DNA of 35,758 nucleotides from Bacteroidota bacterium (GTDB taxonomy: Bacteria > Bacteroidota > Bacteroidia > Chitinophagales > LD1), in assembly GCA_947461105.1 (NCBI GenBank), contig CANHIG010000010.1, forward strand, positions 1 to 35,758. Reading direction: 5' to 3'. Under the pieces are notes generated by a model. The model made no database searches, was not told the origin of the DNA, and saw only the letters and a list, made by a program, of their open reading frames with translations. How positions within the stretch are numbered: the stretch's first letter is position 1; every line of letters begins with the position of its first letter. A program made the position numbers and the translations under genes. Of this stretch, positions 1 to 8,373 are shown in pieces.

Positions 1-300
1 TAAACCTTCACCTGTATTGCCTAATCCACCAGGATTGGAGGTGAGAACAAACATAATTCCATCGGCTCCTCCTCCATTGCCACAACCCAGAAAAACCGAA
101 AATGTATAGTCAAAGGAGTTATTTAGATTAATGGTTTTGTTCTGAAATACTGCCCCTGCCTGATCGTTTGAATTTGGGGTAAGTAAAAAACAATTGCAGC
201 CACTATAAGCACTCGAATTACCTAATAACGTGTAGTTCTGTGAGTAGGAAGCAACATAAAAAAGTAAGAACAAAATAGTTAATGTAAAAAACCTTTTCAT
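1..300 (-). CDS. Secreted L-type lectin-like protein (N-terminal part, cut by window edge)
   Basis: The first 100 residues of a protein reading leftwards out of the window. It starts with a signal peptide (MKRFFTLTILFLLFYVASYS, cleavage likely before QN) and continues with a region of the legume-lectin-like (L-type) beta-sandwich kind. That region has the run LNNSFDYTFSVFLGC, then a Gly-rich GCGNGGGADGIMFVL stretch typical of Bacteroidota lectin domains found in large gliding-motility-associated surface proteins. Such proteins usually end in a T9SS sorting domain, which would lie outside the window. An in-frame ATG at 312 would add four residues (MKFE); the ATG at 300 gives the better signal peptide. 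Carbohydrate binding is inferred from the family only. Confidence 0.7.
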   Translation of the reverse strand, partial: MKRFFTLTILFLLFYVASYSQNYTLLGNSSAYSGCNCFLLTPNSNDQAGAVFQNKTINLNNSFDYTFSVFLGCGNGGGADGIMFVLTSNPGGLGNTGEGL

Positions 301-546
301 TTCAAATTTCATAGTTGTTTACTATTAGTGCATTTAAAAATTCCATCAAAGCCAATTGCATTGTTACTAATTAGCCATAAAACAACAAAATTCGACTTTA
401 GAGAAAAGGTTCCCCAATCGAAATATGTGCTCGAACTAATTAGACAGTTTTAGAATGACATGAGTTGCATACCTCCTAAAACAAAACGAATGAGTTTAAA
501 TGTAAAAAATATTAAACAAAAAGTAAAAAATGAAGGTGCCGTATAT

Positions 547-1536
547 TTATGCTAACGGTGTAACATAGGAATCTGTATTCCTGGTCAAAGCCAAACGAAC
601 CCATTTACCCGCCTCTTCTGCATACTTGCGAACAGCAAGTCGCTCAGCGTTGCATGGACCATTGCCGCTTATTACTCTTTTAAACTCATCCCAATCTGGA
701 TCGCTGAATTCCCAAATCCCTGTATCAGGATTTTTTCGAAGATTAGGGTCAGGAAAAGTAAGTCCTAATTCTAGAATTTTTGGAACATATTGATCCAAAA
801 ACTGATTTCTCATATCATCATTGGAGGCAAGCTTCACCTTCCAACGCATTAATTTTTCAGAATGCTCTGAAGCAACATCAGGTGGACCAAAAAAATGAAG
901 TAGTGGGCGATACCATCTGTTTATTGCAGCTTGAAGCATTTCTCTTTGCTTCTTTGAACCCGTAGCCAAATACACTACATTATCGTGACCTTGTTTTAAA
1001 TGAAAACTTTCTTCATAGCAAATTCTTTCCAAAGCCCTGCAATAAGGGCCATAAGAACCTTTTGAATTAATCACCTGGTTAACAATCGCTGCACCATCTA
1101 CCAAAAAACCAATCACAGCCACATCGGCCCAAGTTTCTGCAGGGTAGTTAAAAACATTGCTGTACTTAGATTTTCCAATCAGTAAATCATGAAGCATCGC
1201 CTCTCTACTTTTCCCGAGTGTTTCAGCTGCGCTGTATAACAATTGTCCATGACCAATTTCATCCTGAACTTTAGCAATCAGCGCCAGCTTTCTTCTGAAA
1301 TTAGGAGCACGGGTTATCCAAGTTCCTTCGGGCAATGCACCTACAATTTCGCTGTGAGCATGCTGCTCAATCATACGAAGCAGTTGTCGTTTATATTCAA
1401 CCGGCATCCAATCGTGTGGTTCAATTTTTTCACCACGAGCGATTCTTGCCTCAAACTCAGCAAGATTCTCGGGATCTTCCTGTGTGGCATTTAATCGTTT
1501 GGTGTCTTCAGGAGATATATAAGCATTACCGTACAT
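547..1536 (-). CDS. paaA: 1,2-phenylacetyl-CoA epoxidase catalytic subunit PaaA
   Basis: The 329-residue protein matches PaaA, the ferritin-like diiron subunit of the multicomponent monooxygenase that epoxidises the ring of phenylacetyl-CoA in the aerobic phenylacetate pathway. The expected metal ligands are present with family spacing: E63 (HSEIVG), E93 and H96 (DEIGHG), D147, and E176 and H179 (EESFH). The length is usual for the family and nothing looks broken. In known systems PaaA works with the structural subunit PaaC, with PaaB and with the reductase PaaE, encoded as paaABCDE. Here the next gene downstream on the same strand is an unrelated lectin-like gene and the gene upstream is an envelope protein, so the partner genes are not adjacent. 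A promoter-like site lies just upstream (1556-1588). Confidence 0.93.
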   Translation of the reverse strand: MYGNAYISPEDTKRLNATQEDPENLAEFEARIARGEKIEPHDWMPVEYKRQLLRMIEQHAHSEIVGALPEGTWITRAPNFRRKLALIAKVQDEIGHGQLLYSAAETLGKSREAMLHDLLIGKSKYSNVFNYPAETWADVAVIGFLVDGAAIVNQVINSKGSYGPYCRALERICYEESFHLKQGHDNVVYLATGSKKQREMLQAAINRWYRPLLHFFGPPDVASEHSEKLMRWKVKLASNDDMRNQFLDQYVPKILELGLTFPDPNLRKNPDTGIWEFSDPDWDEFKRVISGNGPCNAERLAVRKYAEEAGKWVRLALTRNTDSYVTPLA

Positions 1537-1555
1537 AAGACTATTTTTGTAGTGA

Positions 1556-1588
1556 CGAAGTTAGTTTATAAAGATTCAATTTTCAAAA
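1556..1588 (-). promoter_or_regulatory. Putative promoter of paaA
   Basis: Read on the minus strand, TTTTG (1584-1588) is followed after 20 bases by TAACTTCG (1556-1563). This is one mismatch from the Bacteroidota -7 consensus TAnnTTTG, at normal -33/-7 spacing. The paaA ATG lies about 20 bases downstream. Assigned by motif only. Confidence 0.4.
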
Positions 1589-1640
1589 AAGGTTGATTAA
1601 TATCATAAAAACTGCCTGAAGAACCATGTGTCCTGAAAAC

Positions 1641-2354
1641 TCAATCCATCTTAGCTTCTTTATAATCATAATATTCCTGCATATTGTTTTGAGCAATATT
1701 CATTCCCATTGCTGATATTTTTAAGGTCAAATTTTCCGTTTGAGGCACATATATTTTCTTGTCAGGTTGTAACAGGTAACGTATATCCAAACTAAATTGT
1801 TCAATTTTAGCAACCAACTTTACCCGGAATGGCTCTGCTGATTTTATAACTATTCTGCTCAAGGTTTTATCCGCTTTATTCAAATAAATGTATCCTGGAA
1901 TATTATCCGCTAAAAAACTGAAGCTTTCCGGCAATGCCTTTTCATTGAAATTAAAACTGAGTACAATTTGGGTTTCGTTTTGAGAAACAATTTTAATCTT
2001 TTGCTCATCAACCAAATCTCCTTTTTGAGTTCTAGCTCTACCTTCCTGTGCATTCATTTGCACCTCCTCCTTTAGTTCCTCCTGAGTAGGCTTTGCTCCG
2101 TTTACTGATAACAATTTCCATTTAGAGCCACTTGGTCTTTGAGGATCATAACTCAAGATTTTTTCGCGCTTTTTATTCTCTTTATCAGTATCAATGATTT
2201 TAATCTTGTAAGCGAATTTTTCCAGATATCGCTCTTCAAACAAATCATTTAAAAACTTCTGAGGCACTTTATACTCACGTAAAATTTGCTGAGGAGTTTG
2301 TGCAAAGGCACTCGAGCTTAACAATGAAAACAGCACAAAGAAAAATCTGGTCAT
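1641..2354 (-). CDS. Secreted protein of unknown function in the PadR/PspC operon
   Basis: I do not recognise a named family. The 237-residue product starts with a clear signal peptide (MTRFFFVLFSLLSSSAFA, then QTPQQ), so it is periplasmic or envelope-associated, with no further membrane segment. The rest is Lys/Glu-rich with alternating beta-type patterning (for example the stretch around IYLNKADKTLSRIVIKSAEPF). This is reminiscent of periplasmic LolA-like or outer-membrane-lipoprotein-sorting folds, but that is only an impression. Its ATG overlaps the stop codon of the PspC gene by one base (TAATG), so the two are translationally coupled and probably act together in the envelope. Confidence 0.7.
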   Translation of the reverse strand: MTRFFFVLFSLLSSSAFAQTPQQILREYKVPQKFLNDLFEERYLEKFAYKIKIIDTDKENKKREKILSYDPQRPSGSKWKLLSVNGAKPTQEELKEEVQMNAQEGRARTQKGDLVDEQKIKIVSQNETQIVLSFNFNEKALPESFSFLADNIPGYIYLNKADKTLSRIVIKSAEPFRVKLVAKIEQFSLDIRYLLQPDKKIYVPQTENLTLKISAMGMNIAQNNMQEYYDYKEAKMD

Positions 2355-4066
2355 TACTTATCGTTTTTATTTGATTCAATTTTAATCACTTTTTTGCCGA
2401 TTTTGATATTTACTTTTTCGTTCTTATCAGATGATTTAATCACAACACTGTCTTTATTAATAATTTGAACAATCTCCTCATCTTCCATTGTATCAGTATC
2501 CTCTTCAACATCATTACACTTTGCGCATGTTAGCTTTCCGTTTTCAACTGAAATAAGATTGCTCGAGAGGTCTTCTTCATCAAACTCTTTTTCGAAGTTA
2601 ACCATATCAAGATTAAAAGAGCTATTAATTTTTACGCTCTTTCCTTGGGGAACATAAAGTGTATAAACTACATCCTGATTCCTGAACTTGGCATTTTTAA
2701 AGACTTCAACCCTTTCGCTCAATTCAAGAGATGAGTCGCCTTGGATAAAACGTGTATGAATCAGATTGATTTGCTTGCGCGCATCAAGCCTATTTCTGCC
2801 AGAGGCAGAAAGGGTTTGCTCCAAATGAAAGAGGGAATCTTCAGAAACAGCAAGCTTTACAGTACTTCTCCCAAATAAAAAACCATTTTCCGTAACCATT
2901 ATATCCCCAAGAAAGGCTTCCACCTCTGTGTATCTTTCAGAAAGTTGAACACTATCTATTGGATTTACATACAATACATTACCAGCCGGTTGTAGCATAC
3001 TTAACTTTTCAGTTTGTGACTCATCTGACTTAAAGTTATTTGCAATAGAAATTGAAAAATAAAAGATGATAGCTAAAGCCAATACCCATAAAGAAGCTGC
3101 TGTAATGGAGATTTTTTTATGGAAAACAACTTTACTTGATGCTATAAAAGTGGCACACAGATACATCAGAAAAAACAATGGCACTCCAATAACCACAAAT
3201 AAGGCAATCGCACTGATAATATAGTAAGTATGAGAATTAAAAATGAGCTGAGTAAAAACAGCAAATTTGGGTAATCCGATTACAGAAAATCCTGCTGCGG
3301 ATACTAGGATTCCAAACAGTATAAATAATGAAATGATGAATACGATAATTGCAACAAACTTCAAGAAACCTTTGGCAATCATAAGTATCAACGTTCCGAG
3401 CTTCGCAATCAAATCATTATCTCTTAATGGCTTATTGATAGCATCCGTAGCTCTGCTCAAAGTCTCTTTTACTTCTTTCTCTATAGTATCAAGATTGACT
3501 GGCTCTCCTTTCATTTGCAGCTTATCTGCATAGGTTTTCGCTTCAGGTATTACCAACCAAAAAACAAGATATACCAGCAAAAATGTTCCGAAACTAAACC
3601 ATAGTAAAACTACAAATGCCAAACGAATCCAAAGCGCCTCTTTAATTCCAAAATAATGACAAAAACCAGCAATTACACCCCCAAGAATTTTACTTTCCGG
3701 ATCACGGAAAAGCTTTTTTGTTGAGTTCTTAGAGGCCGTTGTCTCGCTTTGATTACTTGCTGGTTGAGATTGTTGCTGATTTTCATTTTCGGTAACAGTA
3801 ACATCACCAACAATTTCTTCAGGTTTTCCTAATTGGAATATAATAAAGTCGACATCCTCCATATCTACCACCTGCCTGTTTTTGTCTAGTCGCTTAGAAA
3901 AAACCTCTGCCATCCTATATTCTATATCACTCATGATTTCGCTTCGCTCCTGCTCATTCGTAAATCTGTTTTTCAGTGATTGGATATAGTTGCTCAACTT
4001 GTCGAAAGCTTCCTCATCAATAATAAAAGGCATCCCTCCTAAATGAATATTTATTGTCCTTTTCAT
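2354..4066 (-). CDS. PspC-domain membrane protein with N-terminal helical and C-terminal envelope domains
   Basis: The 570-residue protein has several parts. Residues 1-90 form a charged helical domain ending in FQLGKPEEIVGD, resembling the HAAS-type signalling domains that accompany PadR regulators. Residues 91-115 are a Gln/Ser/Thr-rich linker. A PspC domain lies at about 117-177 (KLFRDPESKILGGVIAGFC, then a helical pair ending VFWLVIPEA). Further membrane segments lie near 225-260, 280-310 and 320-345. A beta-rich extracytoplasmic domain from about 350 to 545 resembles the repetitive adhesin-like or 'toastrack' domain of LiaF/PspC proteins and carries a CAKC pair. PspC proteins sense envelope stress in the phage-shock response. 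The gene is 10 bases downstream of padR and overlaps the next gene by one base. Confidence 0.85.
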   Translation of the reverse strand: MKRTINIHLGGMPFIIDEEAFDKLSNYIQSLKNRFTNEQERSEIMSDIEYRMAEVFSKRLDKNRQVVDMEDVDFIIFQLGKPEEIVGDVTVTENENQQQSQPASNQSETTASKNSTKKLFRDPESKILGGVIAGFCHYFGIKEALWIRLAFVVLLWFSFGTFLLVYLVFWLVIPEAKTYADKLQMKGEPVNLDTIEKEVKETLSRATDAINKPLRDNDLIAKLGTLILMIAKGFLKFVAIIVFIISLFILFGILVSAAGFSVIGLPKFAVFTQLIFNSHTYYIISAIALFVVIGVPLFFLMYLCATFIASSKVVFHKKISITAASLWVLALAIIFYFSISIANNFKSDESQTEKLSMLQPAGNVLYVNPIDSVQLSERYTEVEAFLGDIMVTENGFLFGRSTVKLAVSEDSLFHLEQTLSASGRNRLDARKQINLIHTRFIQGDSSLELSERVEVFKNAKFRNQDVVYTLYVPQGKSVKINSSFNLDMVNFEKEFDEEDLSSNLISVENGKLTCAKCNDVEEDTDTMEDEEIVQIINKDSVVIKSSDKNEKVNIKIGKKVIKIESNKNDK

Positions 4067-4076
4067 GTTTTATAGA

Positions 4077-4409
4077 TTATAATGTTTTGTTTAAAATTTT
4101 TTTAACCGCTTCGCTCAGTTGATTGTATGCTTTCTCTAATTCACTAAGGAAATTTTTTCCTGAATCGGTTAGTGTAAAATACTTTCGAGGCGGCCCTGAG
4201 CTGGACTCTACCCATCTGTATGTGAGCAGTCCCTCATTTTTCAGCCTTGTAAGCAAAGGATAGAGTGTGCCTTCTACAATTAATAATTGTGCTTCTTTAA
4301 GCTCATCAATAATGTCACTGGGATATTTTTCCCCTCCCGACAAAACTGATAGTATGCAAAACTCCAGCACCCCCTTTCGCATTTGCGCTTTACTATTTTC
4401 GATATCCAT
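4077..4409 (-). CDS. PadR family transcriptional regulator
   Basis: A 110-residue winged-helix protein of the short PadR subfamily. The family pattern is clear: an N-terminal helix (MRKGVLEFCILSVLS), the recognition region EGTLYPLLTRLKNEGLL, the wing SSSGPPRKYFTLTDSG, and a C-terminal dimerisation helix. Short PadR proteins usually repress their own operon and respond to envelope-active compounds or to a neighbouring membrane partner. The gene precedes the PspC-domain gene by 10 bases, and PadR followed by a membrane HAAS/PspC partner is a recurring arrangement. It lies 35 bases after the 122-residue secreted protein gene, whose promoter at 4844-4875 may drive all four genes. The short gap upstream holds AT-rich dyads that could be operators. 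Confidence 0.92.
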   Translation of the reverse strand: MDIENSKAQMRKGVLEFCILSVLSGGEKYPSDIIDELKEAQLLIVEGTLYPLLTRLKNEGLLTYRWVESSSGPPRKYFTLTDSGKNFLSELEKAYNQLSEAVKKILNKTL

Positions 4410-4427
4410 CTTTATAAATTAATGATT

Positions 4428-4441
4428 AATAAAATTTTATT
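4428..4441. promoter_or_regulatory. AT-rich perfect palindrome upstream of padR (operator candidate)
   Basis: AATAAAATTTTATT is a perfect 14-base palindrome in the 35-base gap before padR. Next to it is ATTAAT-G-ATTAAT, a second dyad at about 4418-4430. It does not match the classical ATGT-N8-ACAT PadR operator, and AT-rich DNA yields such palindromes by chance. Confidence 0.2.
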
Positions 4442-4444
4442 TGC

Positions 4445-4813
4445 TTACAGCATTCTGAATCTGAGTACAACCCGGTAAGTAGCAGCTGTATTTATCTCAT
4501 CAAGATTGAGCCGCATTTTGGAAAGCTGGTTTTCCACCTCTCTTTTCAATTGCTCATCGTTAGTATCGATTGTCAGAATATTGATTTTGCCACCCTCCTT
4601 TACTTTAAAAGCAACTTCAGCAAAAAATTCCGAGTTGGTTTGTATGAGCAGAAAATCAGGAAACAAAATTTGGGTTTTGATTTCCGTAGAAATTTCCCTT
4701 TCAATCTTTCTTTCTTCTTTGCTTGTATTTGGCCTTGCAGCAAATGCTGTTGTCCCCGTCAGCATCATTAAGGTGAAAAACACTTTTAGTGAATTGTGAA
4801 TTCTCGTTTTCAT
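4445..4813 (-). CDS. Small secreted protein of unknown function, first gene of the PadR/PspC operon
   Basis: A 122-residue product with a signal peptide (about residues 1-26, ending TTAFA before ARPNTSKEE) and a mature part of about 95 residues. The mature part has one charged helix followed by beta-type segments (INILTIDTNDEQLKREVENQ, AATYRVVLRFRML). No family is recognised. The overall form, a short periplasmic domain ending in a strand with a hydrophobic-charged C-terminus, loosely recalls TonB C-terminal-like modules, but the sequence does not prove this. It sits 35 bases upstream of padR and has a well-formed Bacteroidota promoter upstream, so it is probably co-transcribed with the regulator and the PspC protein. 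Confidence 0.65.
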   Translation of the reverse strand: MKTRIHNSLKVFFTLMMLTGTTAFAARPNTSKEERKIEREISTEIKTQILFPDFLLIQTNSEFFAEVAFKVKEGGKINILTIDTNDEQLKREVENQLSKMRLNLDEINTAATYRVVLRFRML

Positions 4814-4843
4814 AGTTTATAGTTTTTGTTTTGAATCACAATG

Positions 4844-4875
4844 CAAAGATATAATTAAAACAATGAACTATGCAA
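4844..4875 (-). promoter_or_regulatory. Promoter of the PadR/PspC operon
   Basis: On the minus strand TATCTTTG (4844-4851) is an exact match to the Bacteroidota -7 element TAnnTTTG. A TTG -33 core lies at 4873-4875, with a 21-base spacer. Transcription would start about 25 bases before the ATG at 4813. Confidence 0.6.
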
Positions 4876-5035
4876 TAAATAGTACTAAAATAAAATTTAA
4901 ATCATTGATAATCAGAGTGAAAAAATTAGGAACTAGTTAATTTTCTGTTAATAGAGCATAAAAAATCATACGACACAAACGAATAATTGTAGATATTTAC
5001 CTTGAAAAAAAATATTTTCATCACAAAAATTCATC

Positions 5036-6136
5036 ATGAAAAAATCATTACTATTTGGTTTAATGCTCATACTATTGCTACCGCTGAGCATTATAGCACA
5101 AGACTCAGACAAAACCATAAAGGAAGTTGCAGTAAAACCAAAAGACGTAACGCCTGCTGCTGATACCATTTCAAAAAAATGGAGATTCGGTGGCTCTATA
5201 GCTGCAAACTTTGGTCAAGTGGCTCTCGTAAATTGGGCAAATGGTGGTCAAAACTCCATGTCTGTATTGTTTAACGGCAACTTTTTTACCAGATTCAAAA
5301 AAGGGAAATTTGCCTGGGATAATGATTTATCTCTTTCATGGGGATTTATTGCTCAAGGAAAAATCCGTGACGTACAAAAAAACAAATTTCCAATCCGTAA
5401 AAACGTTGATGTGCTTCAACTTACATCAAGATTCGGATATGCGCTAGACAAAAAGAATACTGTATATGTAGCCGGATTACTTGACTTTAGAACACAACTC
5501 ACAAACAGTAACGAATATCCTGGTGACAGTATCAAACGAAGAATTTCATCATTTGCTGCTCCAGCATACCTCACTTTATCACTTGGTATCAATTATAAAC
5601 CTGTAAGCTATTTTTCATTATATGTTTCACCGGTAGCCGGCAAATTGACTTTTGTTACTAAGGATGTTCCCGGAGCTGTAACACTTAATGATATTGATGA
5701 AACCAGATACGGTCTTGACCTTGGTAAAACCATGCGCGCAGAAATTGGGGCATATATCAGAGCAGACTTTCAAAAAGACATCTTTAAAAATGTAAACCTG
5801 AAAACATCGGTTGAGCTATTCCAAAACTACACTGAGAAGAAAAAGCTTGATTTATTAGTTGATGAAGAGATAAAAGCAATTACAGACGCAGGAGGAACAC
5901 CAAGTCAGGATTTACTGAACAAACAATACTACGACAACAGAAAAAATACGGATGTAAACTGGACCACAGCAATTACTTTTAAAATCAATAAATTCCTGCA
6001 AGCCTCTTTAGAAACTCAATTAATTTATGACCATGATATTGTACTTCCAAAATACAGAGGTGACGGCACAGAATACAAAGGACGAGGCACACAATTTCGT
6101 GAAGGATTTAACCTTGGAATCGGATATAAATTCTAA
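5036..6136 (+). CDS. DUF3078 family outer-membrane-type protein
   Basis: The 366-residue protein has a signal peptide (MKKSLLFGLMLILLLPLSIIA, then QDSDK) and the characteristic DUF3078 start of the mature domain (WRFGGSIAANFGQVALVNWA, then GGQNSMS). The remainder alternates aromatic and polar residues in many short strands and ends in an aromatic residue (NLGIGYKF), the hallmark of an outer-membrane beta-barrel C-terminus. DUF3078 proteins are widespread in Bacteroidota and their function is unknown; the barrel form is inference. The gene stands alone, divergent from the PadR operon and followed by a strong terminator at 6160-6190. The upstream TACCTTGA near 4999 is only a poor match to a -7 element. 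Confidence 0.88.
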   Translation: MKKSLLFGLMLILLLPLSIIAQDSDKTIKEVAVKPKDVTPAADTISKKWRFGGSIAANFGQVALVNWANGGQNSMSVLFNGNFFTRFKKGKFAWDNDLSLSWGFIAQGKIRDVQKNKFPIRKNVDVLQLTSRFGYALDKKNTVYVAGLLDFRTQLTNSNEYPGDSIKRRISSFAAPAYLTLSLGINYKPVSYFSLYVSPVAGKLTFVTKDVPGAVTLNDIDETRYGLDLGKTMRAEIGAYIRADFQKDIFKNVNLKTSVELFQNYTEKKKLDLLVDEEIKAITDAGGTPSQDLLNKQYYDNRKNTDVNWTTAITFKINKFLQASLETQLIYDHDIVLPKYRGDGTEYKGRGTQFREGFNLGIGYKF

Positions 6137-6159
6137 AATTGAAAAAAATTGTCTTTTAA

Positions 6160-6190
6160 AAAGTCTCTGTCAAACGCAGAGACTTTTTTG
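6160..6190 (+). terminator. Rho-independent terminator after the DUF3078 gene
   Basis: AAAGTCTCTG (6160-6169) and CAGAGACTTT (6177-6186) form a perfect 10-bp stem with a 7-base loop, running into a T tract. It lies 24 bases after the stop codon and separates this gene from the bat operon promoter. Confidence 0.85.
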
Positions 6191-6262
6191 CTTATTAAGA
6201 TTCTTTCTCATTCAAGTTCCTATACTTAACCTTTTTTTACAACCATTTTCATTTGTTAAAAA

Positions 6263-6270
6263 TAACTTTG
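6263..6270 (+). promoter_or_regulatory. -7 element of the bat operon promoter
   Basis: TAACTTTG matches TAnnTTTG exactly, 20 bases before the moxR ATG and downstream of the previous gene's terminator. No clear -33 TTG is seen at the usual distance. Confidence 0.5.
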
Positions 6271-6289
6271 CCCCACTAAAAACGCTAAT

Positions 6290-7300
6290 ATGGAAATTAT
6301 AGGAAGTTCGCAATCAGTAGATATTGCAGCGCTCAATGAAAAAATAAACAGAGAAAGCGCATTCGTAGATGTATTAAATCTGGAGCTGAGCAAAACAGTT
6401 GTGGGACAGAAATACATGATAGAAAGATTACTCGTTGCAGTTCTTGCAAATGGTCATATTCTACTCGAAGGTCTGCCGGGATTGGCAAAAACGCTTTCCA
6501 TTAAATCTCTTTCAAAGGCTATCAATGCTAAGTTCTCGAGAGTTCAGTTTACTCCTGATTTGCTACCAGCAGATATTATCGGAACGATGATTTACAATCA
6601 AAAAGACAATGACTTCATCGTAAAGAAAGGGCCGATTTTTGCAAACTTTATTTTAGCAGATGAAATCAACCGTGCTCCGGCAAAAGTTCAGTCTGCATTG
6701 CTAGAAGCTATGCAAGAACGACAGGTTACCATCGGAGAAAATAGCTACAAACTAGATGAACCATTTTTAGTTTTGGCTACTCAAAATCCTATTGAGCAAG
6801 AAGGTACTTACCCACTTCCCGAGGCTCAGGTAGATCGTTTTATGCTAAAGGTTGTTATTAACTATCCCAAAAAAGAGGAGGAGCAATTGATTATCCGTCA
6901 GAATATGGCTTTGGAAATGAAACCAATCAATACAGTAGTAGATAAAGAAGCCATAATGATTGCACGACAAACTGTGCGGGAAGTATACATGGATGACAAA
7001 ATTGAAAAATATATTTTGGACATCGTGTTTGCATCAAGAAATCCTGAAGAATATAAGCTGAATAAAATCAAGCAATTTATCAGCTATGGTGGTTCACCAA
7101 GAGCAAGTATAAATCTTGCATTGGCTTCAAAAGCATATGCGTTTATCAAACGAAGAGGCTACGTAATTCCGGAAGATGTGAGAGCTGTATGCTATGATGT
7201 AATGCGTCACAGAATAGGACTTACATACGAAGCTGAAGCCGAAAATATCAAGCCTGATGAAATAATCAGTGAAATATTGAACACTGTAGAGGTTCCATAG
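6290..7300 (+). CDS. MoxR family AAA+ ATPase of the bat operon
   Basis: A 336-residue MoxR-type AAA+ ATPase. Visible motifs are Walker A GLPGLAKT (61-68), Walker B FILADEINRAP (120-130), sensor 1 LATQNPIEQEGTYPLPEAQ, the arginine-finger region DRFMLKV, and a C-terminal lid with GGSPRAS. MoxR ATPases act as chaperone-like remodelers that work with VWA-domain proteins encoded beside them. Here the partners would be the DUF58, BatA and BatB proteins that follow. It is the first gene of the run; the 68-base gap to the DUF58 gene and shared orientation indicate one operon. In Bacteroidota such loci were linked to oxygen tolerance (bat, Bacteroides aerotolerance). Confidence 0.93.
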   Translation: MEIIGSSQSVDIAALNEKINRESAFVDVLNLELSKTVVGQKYMIERLLVAVLANGHILLEGLPGLAKTLSIKSLSKAINAKFSRVQFTPDLLPADIIGTMIYNQKDNDFIVKKGPIFANFILADEINRAPAKVQSALLEAMQERQVTIGENSYKLDEPFLVLATQNPIEQEGTYPLPEAQVDRFMLKVVINYPKKEEEQLIIRQNMALEMKPINTVVDKEAIMIARQTVREVYMDDKIEKYILDIVFASRNPEEYKLNKIKQFISYGGSPRASINLALASKAYAFIKRRGYVIPEDVRAVCYDVMRHRIGLTYEAEAENIKPDEIISEILNTVEVP

Positions 7301-7368
7301 TCGTTGAAGAAATTTAGTTTTCAGAATCTGCTGTTCTCAAAAAAATCAAGAGTGAGTAAGTAATAAAC

Positions 7369-8367
7369 ATGAGTGCCACTGTCGTCATATCAATTTTAAT
7401 TGGACTAGCTATAATAACTATAGCTGCAGTAGCTGTCTTGTTTTTTCTTGCCAATAAAAACAGAAGCAGTGAAGCCTCTATACAACAAACAAATACAAAT
7501 GAAAAGAAGGCTCATATCCGCAGAATCGAAATAGTAACCAGAAAACTTACTAATCAGGTTTTTGCCGGAAGTTACCATTCTGCTTTTAAGGGAAGAGGGA
7601 TGTCTTTTTCCGAGGTGCGTGAATACCAATATGGCGATGATGTGAGAACTATTGACTGGAATGTTACTGCCAGAGGAGGTAAACCATACATCAAAGTTTA
7701 CGATGAGGAAAGAGAACTAACTATGATGCTTTTGATTGATGTGAGTCGCTCTACGCTATTTGGCACTCAAAATGAGTTCAAAAAAGAAATCATTGAAATC
7801 ATAAGTGGCATTTTTGCGTTTTCTGCGATCACTAATAACGATAAAGTGGGTGTGATTTTCTTTAGCGATAAAGTAGAAAAATATATCCCGCCCCAAAAAG
7901 GCAAAACACACATTCTGAGAATCATTTCAGAAATAGATGGATTTGAATCTACTTCAAAGGGAACAGACATCAAATCTGCTTTGCATTTTTTCAATAATGT
8001 AAACAAGAAGAAATCAATTGCATTTATCATTTCCGATTTTATCAGCGAAAGGAATTTTGAAAAAGAACTCGCTGTAGTAGCCCGAAAACATGATTTCATA
8101 GGCATTCAGGTGTTCGATAAATTTGAAGAATTGATGGAAGACGCTGGTTTGATAATGATGCAGGATAATGAAACCGGACAGAGCATGTATGTAAACACCT
8201 CTGATAAAAGCATACATAAACAAGCAAAATCTGCGTTTGAAAAAAGACAAAAAGAAACTAAAAATCTGTTTCAAAAGTCAGGAGCGCAGTTCGTTTCAAT
8301 TGCAACAACTGATAATTACGTAAAGTCACTGATTCAAATGTTTCAGGAAAGAGGTTCAAGAAGATAA
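7369..8367 (+). CDS. DUF58 protein with VWA-like fold and extra N-terminal membrane anchor
   Basis: A 332-residue DUF58 protein. The signature stretch GSYHSAFKGRGMSFSEVREY, then QYGDDVRTIDWNVTARGGKP, is conserved. A VWA-like MIDAS motif follows (LIDVSRSTLF, DxSxS form) with a later GTD. DUF58 proteins accompany MoxR and VWA proteins and are thought to be MoxR partners. Unusually, residues 5-28 form a hydrophobic helix (VVISILIGLAIITIAAVAVL) followed by a polar linker. Most bat-operon DUF58 proteins begin close to the RRIEI segment (here about residue 50) and are soluble, so this one looks tethered to the inner membrane. The ATG at 7369 is the only sensible start that keeps the helix. Confidence 0.9.
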   Translation: MSATVVISILIGLAIITIAAVAVLFFLANKNRSSEASIQQTNTNEKKAHIRRIEIVTRKLTNQVFAGSYHSAFKGRGMSFSEVREYQYGDDVRTIDWNVTARGGKPYIKVYDEERELTMMLLIDVSRSTLFGTQNEFKKEIIEIISGIFAFSAITNNDKVGVIFFSDKVEKYIPPQKGKTHILRIISEIDGFESTSKGTDIKSALHFFNNVNKKKSIAFIISDFISERNFEKELAVVARKHDFIGIQVFDKFEELMEDAGLIMMQDNETGQSMYVNTSDKSIHKQAKSAFEKRQKETKNLFQKSGAQFVSIATTDNYVKSLIQMFQERGSRR

Positions 8368-8373
8368 TATAAA

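Noticed and set aside
301-546. Possible small gene with an AGGAGG-like site near 470 on the minus strand
   Set aside because: The ATG that follows is stopped after three codons, and no other coding signal or strong hairpin is seen in this 246-base gap.
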